DNA of 64,000 bases from Streptomyces gardneri (GCF_006539185.1 NZ_BJMN01000004.1:18723-82722); one strand, 5' to 3'. Numbered from the stretch's first letter, positions 51,933 through 61,045 are shown. Made by a program: numbers and translations. Notes: generated from the letters alone by a model not told the origin.

Positions 51933-53228
51933 CTACGGCCGGCCGACCGACATGTAGGTGAAACCGAGCTCCCGCATCCGGACCGGGTCGAGCAGGTTGC
52001 GTCCGTCGAAGAGCACCGGCTGCCGCATCGCCGTGGCCGCCCGCGTCCAGTCGACGTCCTTCAGCTGCGGCCACTCCGTGACCACGACCGCCGCGTCCGC
52101 ACCGCCCATCGCCTCCTCCGGGCTCGCGTACCGGGTCGCGGACAGCCACGGTTCCGCCTTGTCGTGCCGGGCCAGCGGGTCCCAGCACCGCACGTGCGCG
52201 CCCTCGGCGGCGAGCCGCGACGCCAGGACCGTCGACGGGGCCTCGCGCATGTCGTCCGTACCCGGCTTGAACGCCATCCCCAGCAAGGCGATCTCCCGGC
52301 CGGCCAGATCCCCGAGGACGTCCTTGAGCCTCTGGATCGCCCGCCGCTTCTGGATGTTGTTCACATCGATCACCGCCGACAGCAGCATCGGATGGAAGCC
52401 GGTGTTGCTCGCGAGCTGCCGCAGCGCCTCGGAGTCCTTCGGGAAGCACGAGCCGCCCCACCCGATCCCCGGACGCAGGAAATGAGGGCCGAGCCGGTGA
52501 TCGAGCCCGACCGCGCCCAGGACTTCCGTCACGTCCGCCCCGGTGTTCTCGCACAGGGTCGCGATCTCGTTCGCGAAGCTGATCCTCGTGGCGAGCAGCG
52601 CGTTCGCCGCGAGCTTCACCATCTCGGCCGAGCGGACGTCCATCGTCACGACCGGCGCGTCGATGCCCTCGTGGAGCTCCGCGACGAGGGCCCCGGCGGC
52701 CGGGTCGTCGGCCCCGATGACGATCCGGTCCGGGTGCATGAAGTCGCTCACGGCGCGGCCCTCGGCGGTGAACTCCGGGTTCGACACGTAACCGGTGCCC
52801 GTGAGTCCGGCCTCGTCGAGCGCGGCGCGGGCCCGGGCGCCCGTGCCGACCGGCACCGTCGACTTCACCACGACCGCGCGCAGGTGCGCGGCGCCGGCCA
52901 GGGACCTGACGACCGACCACACCCTCGACAGATCGGCGTCACCGGACACCGACGGCGGAGTGTCGACGCATACGTAGGCGACCTCGGCCCCCTCCAGCGC
53001 CTCGCCGATATCGAGCGTGAACCTCAGCCGCTCCTTGTTCCTGGCGATCATGTCGCCCAGGCCCGGCTCGTAGATCGGTACGTCACCTGCTTGAAGGGTC
53101 CGGACCTTCCCGGGGTCGATGTCGCGGACGACGACCCGATGGCCGAGCTCCGCCAGGCACGCGCCCGTCACCAGTCCGATGTACCCCGCGCCGAAGACCG
53201 CGACCCGCCGGTCCTGCCGGTCCGCCAT
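51933..53228 (-). CDS. ugd: UDP-glucose/GDP-mannose dehydrogenase family protein
   Basis: 431 residues. NAD-binding motif VAVFGAGYIGLVTGACLAELGH, then YEPGLGDMI, SNPEFTAEGRAVSDF, LAANALLATRISFANE, catalytic Cys in GIGWGGSCFPKDSEAL and MAFKPGTDDMREAPS. The family oxidises UDP-glucose to UDP-glucuronate in two NAD-dependent steps, supplying cell-envelope or exopolysaccharide sugars. All key residues appear present and length is normal. It sits 52 bp upstream of the hydrolase but no sugar-transfer gene is near. Confidence 0.93.
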   Translation of the reverse strand: MADRQDRRVAVFGAGYIGLVTGACLAELGHRVVVRDIDPGKVRTLQAGDVPIYEPGLGDMIARNKERLRFTLDIGEALEGAEVAYVCVDTPPSVSGDADLSRVWSVVRSLAGAAHLRAVVVKSTVPVGTGARARAALDEAGLTGTGYVSNPEFTAEGRAVSDFMHPDRIVIGADDPAAGALVAELHEGIDAPVVTMDVRSAEMVKLAANALLATRISFANEIATLCENTGADVTEVLGAVGLDHRLGPHFLRPGIGWGGSCFPKDSEALRQLASNTGFHPMLLSAVIDVNNIQKRRAIQRLKDVLGDLAGREIALLGMAFKPGTDDMREAPSTVLASRLAAEGAHVRCWDPLARHDKAEPWLSATRYASPEEAMGGADAAVVVTEWPQLKDVDWTRAATAMRQPVLFDGRNLLDPVRMRELGFTYMSVGRP

Positions 53229-53363
53229 GCTGCCCCGACCAATCTCGGCAGCCCGAATCGGCCCGCTGCCGGGGGAAGTTCCCGCTGAAGCCGCGAGAGA
53301 AAGCCCCCACCCTAACCCGCTGGCACGCCGCCCCCGGGGCTGCCGCCGCGGACCGCCGGACCG

Positions 53364-53393
53364 CCGGATGCCTCGCCTCCGGGAGGCATCCGG
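53364..53393. terminator. terminator-like hairpin
   Basis: CCGGATGCCTC (53364-53374) and GAGGCATCCGG (53383-53393) form a perfect 11-bp stem with an eight-base loop, between the UDP-glucose dehydrogenase start and the end of the hydrolase at 53503. It probably terminates the hydrolase transcript. No T-run. Confidence 0.55.
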
Positions 53394-53502
53394 CGCGACC
53401 GGGTGAATCGAAGGGCCCCGGCTCGGACAGCGCTCGAAGCGGGGCGCCCCAGGAACCTGGACGGCGTGAACCCTGATCTGCGTAGGTGAGCGCCTGGGTC
53501 GG

Positions 53503-54084
53503 TCAGGCGTCGAGCAGCTCGGTGACGAGCCGGACGGCCTCGGGAACCTCGACGTGGTCGTCCGGGGTGGCTCCGAAGTGGGCGCCGGTGGGCGTGACGA
53601 CGGCGGTCGCGCCGAGACCCTGGACGAACAGGCGGACGTGCTCCGTGGGGTCGGGCTGGTTGACCGGGTCGTCCATGGCCTGGAGGACCCGGAAGTTCCG
53701 CGCCGAACGGCGGATGCGTTCCCAGTCGAAGCCGCCCTCGAAGAACTCGGCGAGCTCGTCGTAGCCGACCTCGTGGGCGGAGGCGGCCACCAGGAGGACG
53801 CCCGCGAACACCCCGTGGACGGCCGGGTCGTGCTGCTCCAGGAAACGCAGCACGTTCACCGCGCCGATGCTGTGTCCGACGAGCACGGTGGACTCGGCGG
53901 GGCCGGCGGCCAGGACCGCCTCGCCGTAGGTCTTGCGCCACGGCTCCAGCCGAGGGGCGGCGGTTTCCGGCAGCCGGGGCACGGTGACCCGGTGTCCGGC
54001 CTGCGCCAGCTGCTTGGTCAGGTACGGGAACCAGACGCTGTCGTCGCTCGCGCCGTAGCCGTGCGACACCACGATCTCGCTCAT
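53503..54084 (-). CDS. RBBP9/YdeN-like alpha/beta hydrolase
   Basis: 193 residues from ATG 54084 (MSEIVVSHGYGASDDSVWF). Small serine hydrolase with nucleophile Ser in STVLVGHSIGAVNVLRF, Asp region in QAMDDPVNQPDPT and His in PTGAHFGATPDDHVEVPE. Substrate unknown. It faces a TetR gene across a 73-bp region holding a perfect long palindrome, so it is almost certainly under that regulator. Confidence 0.85.
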   Translation of the reverse strand: MSEIVVSHGYGASDDSVWFPYLTKQLAQAGHRVTVPRLPETAAPRLEPWRKTYGEAVLAAGPAESTVLVGHSIGAVNVLRFLEQHDPAVHGVFAGVLLVAASAHEVGYDELAEFFEGGFDWERIRRSARNFRVLQAMDDPVNQPDPTEHVRLFVQGLGATAVVTPTGAHFGATPDDHVEVPEAVRLVTELLDA

Positions 54085-54098
54085 GATCGATCCATCCC

Positions 54099-54134
54099 CC
54101 TTATTCAAAACGCGCCGTAGCGTTTTGAATAAGG
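54099..54134. promoter_or_regulatory. perfect 15-bp-arm palindrome, TetR operator
   Basis: CCTTATTCAAAACGC (54099-54113), spacer GCCGTA, GCGTTTTGAATAAGG (54120-54134). It fills the middle of the divergent region, 15 bp from the hydrolase start and 23 bp from the TetR start, so a bound repressor would close both promoters. The arms are AT-rich within GC-rich DNA and may include promoter hexamers. Confidence 0.9.
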
Positions 54135-54157
54135 TAGCACGCTGCTAGCGTTAGCGG

Positions 54158-54766
54158 GTGCCCACCGGAGAAACCCACAACCGCCGGACCGGCGGACGGA
54201 CCCGCAGCCAGGACGCCCACCACGCCGTCCTCACCGCTGCGATCGAACTCGTCGAGGAGATCGGCTACCAGGCCGTGACCATCGAACGCATCGCCGCCCG
54301 CGCCGACGTCGCCAAGAGCACCATCTACCGCTGGTGGAAGTCGAAGGCGGTCCTCGTGATGGACGCCTACCGCACGGCCGTCGAGCAGCGCATGCCCGAA
54401 CCCGACACGGGCTCGCTCGCGGGCGACCTGACCGCCTTCGCCACCGCCCTCTACGGCGTGTCCGAGCACTCGCTACGCATGAGGACCCTGCGCGGCCTCA
54501 TGGCCGAAGCCCAGCTCGACCCCGCCTTCGCCGATCACTTCCGTGAGTGGGTGGAGAGTCGCCGCGCCGTCGTGCTCGCACTGCTCGACCGCGGGGTGCG
54601 GCGCGGCGAACTCCCGCCCACCGCCGATCTGGAGGCCGCCACCGACCAGTTCTTCGGCCTCTTCTGGTATCGCCTGCTGGTCGGCCACCAACCTCTCGAC
54701 CCCAGCCAGGCCCCGGCCCATGTCGACCAACTGCTGCACGGACTGGGCACGGGGCACGGCCGGTAG
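54158..54766 (+). CDS. TetR/AcrR family transcriptional regulator
   Basis: 202 residues, GTG start. Helix-turn-helix: ELVEEIGYQAVTIERIAAR then ADVAKSTIYRWWKSKAVLV. The C-terminal domain (GVRRGELPPTADLEAATDQFFGLFWYRLLVG) belongs to the TetR_C_16-like type. It very likely represses itself and the divergent hydrolase through the palindrome at 54099-54134. Confidence 0.92.
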   Translation: MPTGETHNRRTGGRTRSQDAHHAVLTAAIELVEEIGYQAVTIERIAARADVAKSTIYRWWKSKAVLVMDAYRTAVEQRMPEPDTGSLAGDLTAFATALYGVSEHSLRMRTLRGLMAEAQLDPAFADHFREWVESRRAVVLALLDRGVRRGELPPTADLEAATDQFFGLFWYRLLVGHQPLDPSQAPAHVDQLLHGLGTGHGR

Positions 54767-55155
54767 GGCCGCCGAGGGAGGCCCGGTCAGGTGCCGCCTT
54801 TCCTGACCTCCCGCGCGGATCGCACGTTCATCGCCGGTTGCCCATCGCGTCACTGTGCAAGGAGCCAGCGGCCTAGGCGCCCGGCCGCTGGGCGTTCTAT
54901 GCCCGTACTGAATCAAGCCAGTTCAACGCTGCTGACGAGAGCGCCACGCCCGGCACCTGGGCATCGCTGATCTTCTCCGCGGACGCATACGGGACAGGCT
55001 GGGGCCAGGCGCGGTGATCGACCCCTACGTGGTCGAAAGCGCGCTGGGCACCGGAGGCACGGGTCGGGCGCGCTCGGCGGTCTCGCCCACCGGCCGCCGG
55101 GTGTTTGCTTGTCGGCTAGGTGGCGTTCCGGATCATTGCGCGCTTGGATAGGGAC
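54767..55155. other. non-coding or decayed stretch, nothing recognised
   Basis: About 390 bp without a convincing gene. Short open frames occur but match no family and lack ribosome sites. It marks the start of the IS-rich region. Confidence 0.5.
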
Positions 55156-55647
55156 ATGTCGGAAGGGAGGTGGGGCTGGGCCCGTTGGCGGTATGGCGTG
55201 TTGAGCGTAGTCGTTTGCGCGATCTTGGCGGGTGTCGCCGCCTGGCTACTGCTTCCTGGTGAAGCAGACCCGCACGACTATCTCCGAGAGCGGGGCGACG
55301 TGGTTTATGGCGACGGTTCGCTGGCAACCGTGCTTGCGCACTACGACGTGAGCCTGCCCGACGAGGCGGCGGACGTGCGCTTCCATGACGAGGAATCGCT
55401 GATCGGTTCCGAAGGGACCCTCTTCCTTCACTTCAAGGTTTCCGACGCCGGCTTGACGTCCTTCCTTCAGACCCTCAACGTGGGGCCACTCATGCCTGGC
55501 CTACCTGCCGGCTGGGACGGCAGTGAAGGGCAGCGTTTCGGCTGGAGCTTCCCGGGCAGTTCCTGGCGCGCAGCACAGGGACCGGCCGAGGGAACCGTCA
55601 CCGCTTCCGTCGCTGTCGCTCGGGCGGGGTCAACTCCGTCTATGTGA
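55156..55647 (+). CDS. membrane-anchored hypothetical protein with shifted C-terminus
   Basis: 163 residues from ATG 55156, with GGATAGGGAC just ahead. One transmembrane helix (GVLSVVVCAILAGVAAWLLL) follows a Trp/Arg-rich start; the rest is extracytoplasmic and begins HDYLRERGDVVYGD. No family recognised. The annotated end (ARAGSTPSM) looks artificial: from the G-run at about 55623-55629 another frame reads VNSVYVIAEHV to a TGA at 55662-55664, a more natural ending for such proteins. A one-base indel is likely. Confidence 0.6.
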   Translation: MSEGRWGWARWRYGVLSVVVCAILAGVAAWLLLPGEADPHDYLRERGDVVYGDGSLATVLAHYDVSLPDEAADVRFHDEESLIGSEGTLFLHFKVSDAGLTSFLQTLNVGPLMPGLPAGWDGSEGQRFGWSFPGSSWRAAQGPAEGTVTASVAVARAGSTPSM

Positions 55648-55682
55648 TCGCCGAGCACGTCTGATCCAGTGCGAGAAGAGGT

Positions 55683-55775
55683 GCCACGGAGCTCTTTCCA
55701 ACTTCACGCTGAGCTGGTCAGATGTAGGGCGAGGACGGCTTGGACGAGTGCGGTGATGCGGACCGGACGGCGGCG
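55683..55775 (-). mobile_element. remnant of an IS5-type transposase 3' end
   Basis: On the minus strand this encodes RITALVQAVLALHLTSSA, then a stop and GGAAAGAGCT. The intact transposase at 56676-57443 ends RITSLVQAVLTLYLASSDR followed by GGAAAGAGCT. The DNA is clearly related, so this is the truncated 3' end and terminal region of a sister element in the opposite orientation. Confidence 0.75.
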
Positions 55776-55794
55776 TGCACGAGCGCCGAGTTGG

Positions 55795-56376
55795 TCACGG
55801 GTGGACGCCCGCCTGCGCAGCCAGATACTCGACGCCGCGGTGGCCGGACTGCTTGGACACGTGGACGTGGACCGCGTGCCGGCCGGACAGCAGTGCAGGG
55901 TCGGCGTGGTCGCCGCGGAAGGCGACCTGTACCGCGTCGTGGCGGGAGCCATGCAGGCCATGCTCGGGTCTGTCCGGCCAGCGACCTGACCATACGAGGA
56001 AGACCGCGTTGCCGTTGTCGCCCAGTGCCGCGATGACCCGGCCCTCGGCCGTCCCCTGTGCGAACCGTGCCGACATTTCGAGCGGCAGGTGTGCCTCCAG
56101 TTCACGGTCGTCCATGACCGGCACGTCCGGTTCGCAGCCGCCGGCGCCGCAAGAGGGTCGGGCGCCAGGGTAAGGGCGGTGCACAAAGCGGGAGTTCGGT
56201 AGCGCCGCCGCCATTCGGCGGACCTCGTCGACGCTCTCCAGGTGCGTCAGCAGTTCCGCCTCCTCGCCGCGGTGTTCCATCAGCGCGCACAGCCGCATGG
56301 CCTGGTGGTACGCGTCGGCGGCGTCAGCGGTGACGTGGACACAGCGTGTGTAGCCGGCCAGGCAGTCTTCGCACAT
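55795..56376 (-). CDS. hypothetical protein with N-terminal Cys motif
   Basis: 193 residues from ATG 56376 (MCEDCLAGYTRCVHV). An N-terminal C-x-x-C and later Cys could bind metal, but no known zinc-finger family fits. The middle is helical (ADAYHQAMRLCALMEH) and the second half has GRVIAALGDNGNAVFLVWSG. Its C-terminus abuts the IS remnant at 55683-55775, so it may be truncated. Function unknown. Confidence 0.5.
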   Translation of the reverse strand: MCEDCLAGYTRCVHVTADAADAYHQAMRLCALMEHRGEEAELLTHLESVDEVRRMAAALPNSRFVHRPYPGARPSCGAGGCEPDVPVMDDRELEAHLPLEMSARFAQGTAEGRVIAALGDNGNAVFLVWSGRWPDRPEHGLHGSRHDAVQVAFRGDHADPALLSGRHAVHVHVSKQSGHRGVEYLAAQAGVHP

Positions 56377-56675
56377 GGCCGAATGGTGCCACCCACTGGT
56401 CCGGACTGTCGCCCGGAATGATCGGCGGACTCCGATGGCGAGGGGATGCCGTCGGCATGGCTCCCACGATGCCTTGACGAGCAGGGCGCACAAGCGGTGC
56501 AGGCCGATGGAGTCGAGGTGGAGAAAGGCCGTCGCGAGCAGGCCGCCGACCTGGGCCTTGAGGAACTGAATCGAATCCCAACTGGCAACTGTGTAGCCCA
56601 GTTGGACTGACAGACAGTCAAGCCCCTGCTAGACGGGTCTTCGACCGAGGAATCCGTCTTCTACAGAGGCTTCGC

Positions 56676-57443
56676 GTGCTTGTGTACCCGTCCGGGGTCG
56701 ACGTGTCCAGCTCTGCCCTGCGCTTCCTGTCCGCCAAGCTCCGCCAACACCGCCGGGAGCTCGGCACCCGGTGGCGACGCCTGAGCCCAGGCCGGCAGGC
56801 CCTGATCACACTCGCCCACCTCCGCAACGGCCACCCCTACGCCCAGCTCGCGGCCGGGTTCGGCGTCGGCACCACCACCGCCTACCGATACGTCGCCGAG
56901 GCTGTGGACCTCTTGGCCGCACTCGCCCCGACCCTCGAGGAGGCTGCCCGTACGGCATCGAGGAAGGCGTTCATACTGCTGGACGGCACCCTGTTGCCGA
57001 TCGACCGCATCGCCGCGGACCGGCCGTTCTACTCCGGCAAGCACAAGAAACACGGGATGAACGTGCAGATCCTGGCCGACCCCTCCGGCCGGCTGCTGTG
57101 GGCCTCACCTGCCCTGCCCGGAGCCGTCCACGATGTCCGGGCCGCCCGCGAACACGGCATCGTCCGCATGCTCACGGACGCCGGCATCAAGTGCTGGGCC
57201 GATAAGGGATACCGAGGCCCCGGAGGCACGGTCCGCATCCCGTACTGGGGACGCTGGGAAACACTCTCCCAGGGTCAGAAGGCCGTCAACCGGTCCCACG
57301 CCAAAATCCGAGCCCTCGTCGAGCAGGCCGTCGCCACCCTCAAGTCCTGGCGACTCCTCCGCAAACTGCGGTGCTCGACCGCCCGCATCACAAGCCTGGT
57401 CCAAGCCGTCCTAACCCTGTATTTGGCCAGCTCAGACCGATGA
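56676..57443 (+). CDS. IS5-group (DDE_Tnp_4) transposase, intact
   Basis: 255 residues, GTG start. N-terminal helix-turn-helix (PYAQLAAGFGVGTTTAYRYVAEA), then a DDE domain: first Asp in KAFILLDGTLLPIDR, second in LPGAVHDVRAAREHG and Glu in IRALVEQAVATLKSWRLL. This matches the HARBI1-like transposases of Streptomyces IS5 elements. The right terminal region contains GGAAAGAGCT at 57444-57453; the matching left end was not found, so the element may be cut at its 5' side and immobile. Confidence 0.9.
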   Translation: MLVYPSGVDVSSSALRFLSAKLRQHRRELGTRWRRLSPGRQALITLAHLRNGHPYAQLAAGFGVGTTTAYRYVAEAVDLLAALAPTLEEAARTASRKAFILLDGTLLPIDRIAADRPFYSGKHKKHGMNVQILADPSGRLLWASPALPGAVHDVRAAREHGIVRMLTDAGIKCWADKGYRGPGGTVRIPYWGRWETLSQGQKAVNRSHAKIRALVEQAVATLKSWRLLRKLRCSTARITSLVQAVLTLYLASSDR

Positions 57444-57461
57444 TGGAAAGAGCTCACGGAC

Positions 57462-58364
57462 TCACGGACGTGGCTTTCTGGTGAAGTTGCCGGTGTCGGC
57501 TTCGGCGAGGATGCCGAGTCTGACCATACGCTTCAGCTTGAACCGGGTGCCTTCGATGTTCTTCGGAAGCAGCTCGCGGCTGAGGGCCTGGCAGACATCC
57601 TTGGCCCGCAAGGGGCCGGTCGCCTCATTGAATACGGCGAGTATGCGCGGGTAGTCCGGGTGCTCGGGCGGGGATGCGGGGATCCGGTCGGCGAGGGCGG
57701 TGACGGTCTTTCGGGTGATCGCCAGGTGGGGGCGTTCGCGCCGGTGAGGCGGCGGGCCATGACGTGGGTCATCGCCCAGTAGACGCGGGAGGCGGAGGAG
57801 GCCGGGCGGTGCTCGTAGTCGCGGACCAGGCGCCGGTGCAGTATCAGGATCCCGTAGGTCTGCTCGACCCTCCACCGCTTCGGCTGAGGAACGAACCCCG
57901 ACTCCTGCGGATTGCGTACGACGATCTCGACGTCGATGCCCAGGCCGGCCCCATGAGCGATGACCTGGTTCTTGAAGCCCTGGTCGACCAGGGCCTTCTC
58001 GACTGTGCCGCCGGCGTGCCCGGCTACCTGGTCCAGCAGAGCGATGCCCGCGGCGTTGTCGTGCGTGTTCGCGGCCAGCACGATGACGGCGATGACCAGC
58101 CCGAGCACGTCCACGGCCAGCCCCCGCTTGCGGCCCGGCACCTTCTTCGCCGGGTCTGGAAGCGGGAACCCCGGCGGCCTGGTGGAGACTCTGCGTGTCC
58201 AGCACCACCAGGGTCGGGTCCTCTAACTGGCGGGCCCGTTCACGGACCTGGCAGCGCGGGAGTTCGTGGATGACCCGGTCGGTGCCGTCGTCGCGCCAGG
58301 CGGCGAAGTGGTAGTACGTCGCGCTTGGCTGCGGACCTACGGATTCCGCCCGCACCCACACCAT
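57462..58364 (-). pseudogene. IS5-family transposase, truncated and frameshifted
   Basis: Three frames must be joined. The first (58364 down to about 58150) reads SATYYHFAAWRDDGTDRVIHE and EDPTLVVLDTQSLHQAAGVP; the second (about 58141-57740) reads GRKRGLAVDVLGLVIAVIVL, EKALVDQGFKNQVIAHG and RWRVEQTYGILILHRRL; the first frame then resumes with KTVTALADRIPASPP to a TGA. The N-terminal domain normally before this is missing. So at least two indels and a 5' truncation inactivate the gene. It lies back-to-back with the 3' end of the neighbouring IS5-group element. Confidence 0.85.
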
Positions 58365-58723
58365 CAGGCGACGACAGAGACACTCAAAGACTCACGAACC
58401 ACCCTCCAAGACCCTGCGATTGCGGCCCCGTCATCCGGTCAGGGCGATGGTTGTGAGTCTCCCCGACGACCGGCGGCGGTGCGGCTCGAAGTGTCCTGAC
58501 GCGCTTCATGCCTCGGTTACGCGGCTCCGTGGAAAGCCGCGAGTGACCGACACTGCACCGCGTCACCGAAATCGCTCGACGGTCTGCGCTTCATTCGAGT
58601 CTCTGACGAATTCGGAACGCCACAGAGCTCTTGAGACTGCTGGCCAACGGGATGGGGCTCAGTGGATCGGGATGCTACGCGGCACATTCTGGATGATGCG
58701 ATCGGTCGTGCGAAGATCAAAGG
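58365..58723. other. gap with no recognisable gene
   Basis: About 360 bp. It presumably includes the lost 5' part and end of the frameshifted IS, but I could not identify a terminal repeat or any conserved reading frame. Confidence 0.4.
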
Positions 58724-59206
58724 ATGGATCATGGCCTCGGATGTGGCACGGAGCCGGCCGAAGAGGGTGCGGAGTACGACGGCTTGATGTCGCTGGTAGA
58801 AGGGACTGTGCGGGCAGAGACGGGCGAGCGGGTTGTGGCCGTTTCGGTGGCCTGCCGGTTGTGCGACTCGGACGGTGTGGACGAGTTCGAGGTGTGGGCC
58901 GGGGACTGCTACTGCGTGGGCTGCCTCATAGCTATCGGGGTGTGGGATGGGGTCGACCCTGCGACGTTTCCCTCACCGACACGTGTCTTCCCATGGAGAC
59001 TCGTACCGTCCATGACCCCGCTTCCTTCGCTGTCGTCCGGGGACTACTTCAGATGCTCCGCCGGAAGCATGGTGTTTCAGGTGGCTGTCGCCATGGTGCT
59101 CGGCCAGGACGATGCGGTGCGGCGTATCTCCGTCGGCCTGAAGTGCTCGGATCACGGTGGACTGCATCTCTACATCGACAACGCGCATGTGGAACCGAGC
59201 GAGTGA
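58724..59206 (+). CDS. hypothetical protein with paired cysteines
   Basis: 160 residues; a later in-frame ATG at 58784 (MSLVEGTVRAE) is an alternative start. Paired cysteines (VACRLCDSDG and CYCVGCLIAIG) could bind a metal or form disulfides. The second half (VFQVAVAMVLGQDDAVRRISVGL, quoted in part) is a possible helix followed by strands. No family recognised. Codon use looks like a real Streptomyces gene. It is isolated among IS remnants. Confidence 0.5.
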   Translation: MDHGLGCGTEPAEEGAEYDGLMSLVEGTVRAETGERVVAVSVACRLCDSDGVDEFEVWAGDCYCVGCLIAIGVWDGVDPATFPSPTRVFPWRLVPSMTPLPSLSSGDYFRCSAGSMVFQVAVAMVLGQDDAVRRISVGLKCSDHGGLHLYIDNAHVEPSE

Positions 59207-59224
59207 GGTTTTCTCACTGAAGAC

Positions 59225-59251
59225 CACTTCCCGTGGCAGTCGAGAGCGAGG
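59225..59251 (+). repeat. 27-bp inverted repeat, left copy
   Basis: CACTTCCCGTGGCAGT followed by CGAGAGCGAGG. Its inverse lies at 60920-60946 with 25 of 27 bases matching. The two bracket the MFS gene. Confidence 0.85.
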
Positions 59252-59421
59252 GCGGCGGTGATGTCCGTGGGTGGAGCCTGGCTCGGCATCGGACCAGGGG
59301 CTTCAGGCGCATCCACCATCGGGCTCGTCGAGACCGATCCGACCATGGATGCGCGAATCAACCCACTTCCATGAACACCGCGCCTCTGCCATCGGACAGG
59401 GCGTTGCTCGAGATGGTCTGT

Positions 59422-60693
59422 TCAGGATGCCTTTCGGTCGGCGGGCTTCTCGATCTCGGTGGTCACCCGCGCCCCTCGGAAGAGCACCGGGAGCCACAGG
59501 AGACATGCCAGCAGGGGGACCGCGGCGTAGGCGGCCATGCCCACACTGGAGCCCAACCCGTCCATGAGCGCGCCGAGGACGAGATAGCCGATGCCGATGA
59601 GCACCGACTCCACGAACGCGATCATCGACAGCAGACTCGCCCGGTGGCGCGAAGGCACTGCCTCGTTGAACGCGTTGTCCACGAGCACGGCGGTGATCTC
59701 GGGAATTCCGACCAGGACCAGGAACGCGGCGACGGTGACCCAGACAAGGCCGAGGCCGGTCAGGCCGAGCGCCACGGCGAGGGCCAGGAGAGACACCGGG
59801 GCGATGACCCGATACCCGATGCGCCGGTTCGCGCGGTCCGACAGCAGGGGAGTGAGTCCGCCGACGAGGAATCCCGCCGATATCACCACGCTGACCAATC
59901 CGGTGTTTGCTCCCTGATCGGAGAGGGTCTTCTGCGTAAAAATGATGTACGGAGTCAAAGTCGCATGCATCAATCCGGACACCACGACAAGCGTCACGAG
60001 CGCCGGCGTGGCGACCCGAAGCATCGCCCGCCATGCTGTGGTGTCGCCGTGCTCCTTCTCGGCTCCGTCCTGCTCGTCCACCGCGTCCGCGCCGCGGATC
60101 TCGGGCACCCGTGACATCAGCACCACCACGGCCAGGACGAGGCACGACGCAGAACCGACGTAGACGATTCCCCAGGAAAACTGCTGGAGTTGTCCGCCGA
60201 GGACGATGGCGACTCCCGAGGTGACCGTCCCGAGCATGGTGAACCGGGATCTGATCCTGACGTAGCCGGCCGTTGCACCGCGACGCACGAGCAGGTCGTA
60301 CAGCAGGGCGGTGTCCGAACCGGATACACATGCCATGCCCACGCCCTGGCCGATGAACAGTGCCAGGAACACCCAGTAGTTGGAGGACGTCACCTGACCG
60401 AGCAGGCAGCCGGCTACCAGCACCTGGCCGATCACGATGCTGGCGCGCCTGCCTATTCGGTCGGCGATGATTCCCGTCGGCAACTCCGCAAGTCCGCTGA
60501 CCAGGAAGAGCAGTGTCTGAAGGAGGGCCACTTGCCCGGCGGAGAATCCTTGCTGATAAAGGAAGATGACGAATACGCCACGCTGAAAGAGCGAGTTGGC
60601 GAGGACGGCGTACGCGTAGAACGGGCGAGTGACGCTTCGTGCTGCATCGTCGAATGCAGCCGACCTGCCAACGGCCTCCGTGGTGTCGGTCAT
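59422..60693 (-). CDS. MFS transporter
   Basis: 423 residues with about 12 membrane segments. The MFS loop motif between helices 2 and 3 is present (GLAELPTGIIADRIGRRASIV, quoted in part), as is a polar central loop (AVDEQDGAEKEHGD). The protein resembles drug or metabolite exporters (the gene starts with QRGVFVIFLYQQGFSAGQVALLQ). It stands alone between hypothetical genes and is bracketed by 27-bp inverted repeats, suggesting it may have moved as a unit. Substrate unknown. Confidence 0.9.
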   Translation of the reverse strand: MTDTTEAVGRSAAFDDAARSVTRPFYAYAVLANSLFQRGVFVIFLYQQGFSAGQVALLQTLLFLVSGLAELPTGIIADRIGRRASIVIGQVLVAGCLLGQVTSSNYWVFLALFIGQGVGMACVSGSDTALLYDLLVRRGATAGYVRIRSRFTMLGTVTSGVAIVLGGQLQQFSWGIVYVGSASCLVLAVVVLMSRVPEIRGADAVDEQDGAEKEHGDTTAWRAMLRVATPALVTLVVVSGLMHATLTPYIIFTQKTLSDQGANTGLVSVVISAGFLVGGLTPLLSDRANRRIGYRVIAPVSLLALAVALGLTGLGLVWVTVAAFLVLVGIPEITAVLVDNAFNEAVPSRHRASLLSMIAFVESVLIGIGYLVLGALMDGLGSSVGMAAYAAVPLLACLLWLPVLFRGARVTTEIEKPADRKAS

Positions 60694-61045
60694 GCTGCGG
60701 GCTCCCTGGTGACTCCGGTGATCATTGGTGTTGGGCCTCCGCCGCCGACCGGAACCTCCAGTCCGTACTTCGTGCAGGATATTGGGCCGACGTTCCGCTC
60801 GTCGAGGACGAATCGGGCATCGCCGAGGCGCGCTTCGGCCGCCTTCCCCGGCTGGTCCTTGGGGATCTCAACGGGGTTCTCGACCCCTCCGCCCGGGAAC
60901 TCCATGGCGGTCTCAAAGCCTTCGCTCTCAACTGCCACGGGAAGTGAACAGGGCGGCGGCCATGGCCAGGCCGCGGCTCTGCCAGTCGTTGCGGACCACG
61001 TAGCGATCTTGAGACCACGAGCAGACCATGGCAGGCTCATGCCGC
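60694..61045. other. gap with inverted-repeat copy, no clear gene
   Basis: About 350 bp upstream of the MFS gene. Overlapping short open frames exist on both strands, but none matches a family I recognise. It holds the right copy of the 27-bp inverted repeat. Confidence 0.45.
60920..60946 (-). repeat. 27-bp inverted repeat, right copy
   Basis: CTTCGCTCTCA followed by ACTGCCACGGGAAGTG, the inverse of 59225-59251 with two mismatches. The enclosed 1.7 kb carries only the MFS gene. Confidence 0.85.

Noticed and set aside
59422..60946. MFS gene as a classical composite transposon
   Set aside because: No transposase lies between or beside the inverted repeats and no target duplication was seen.
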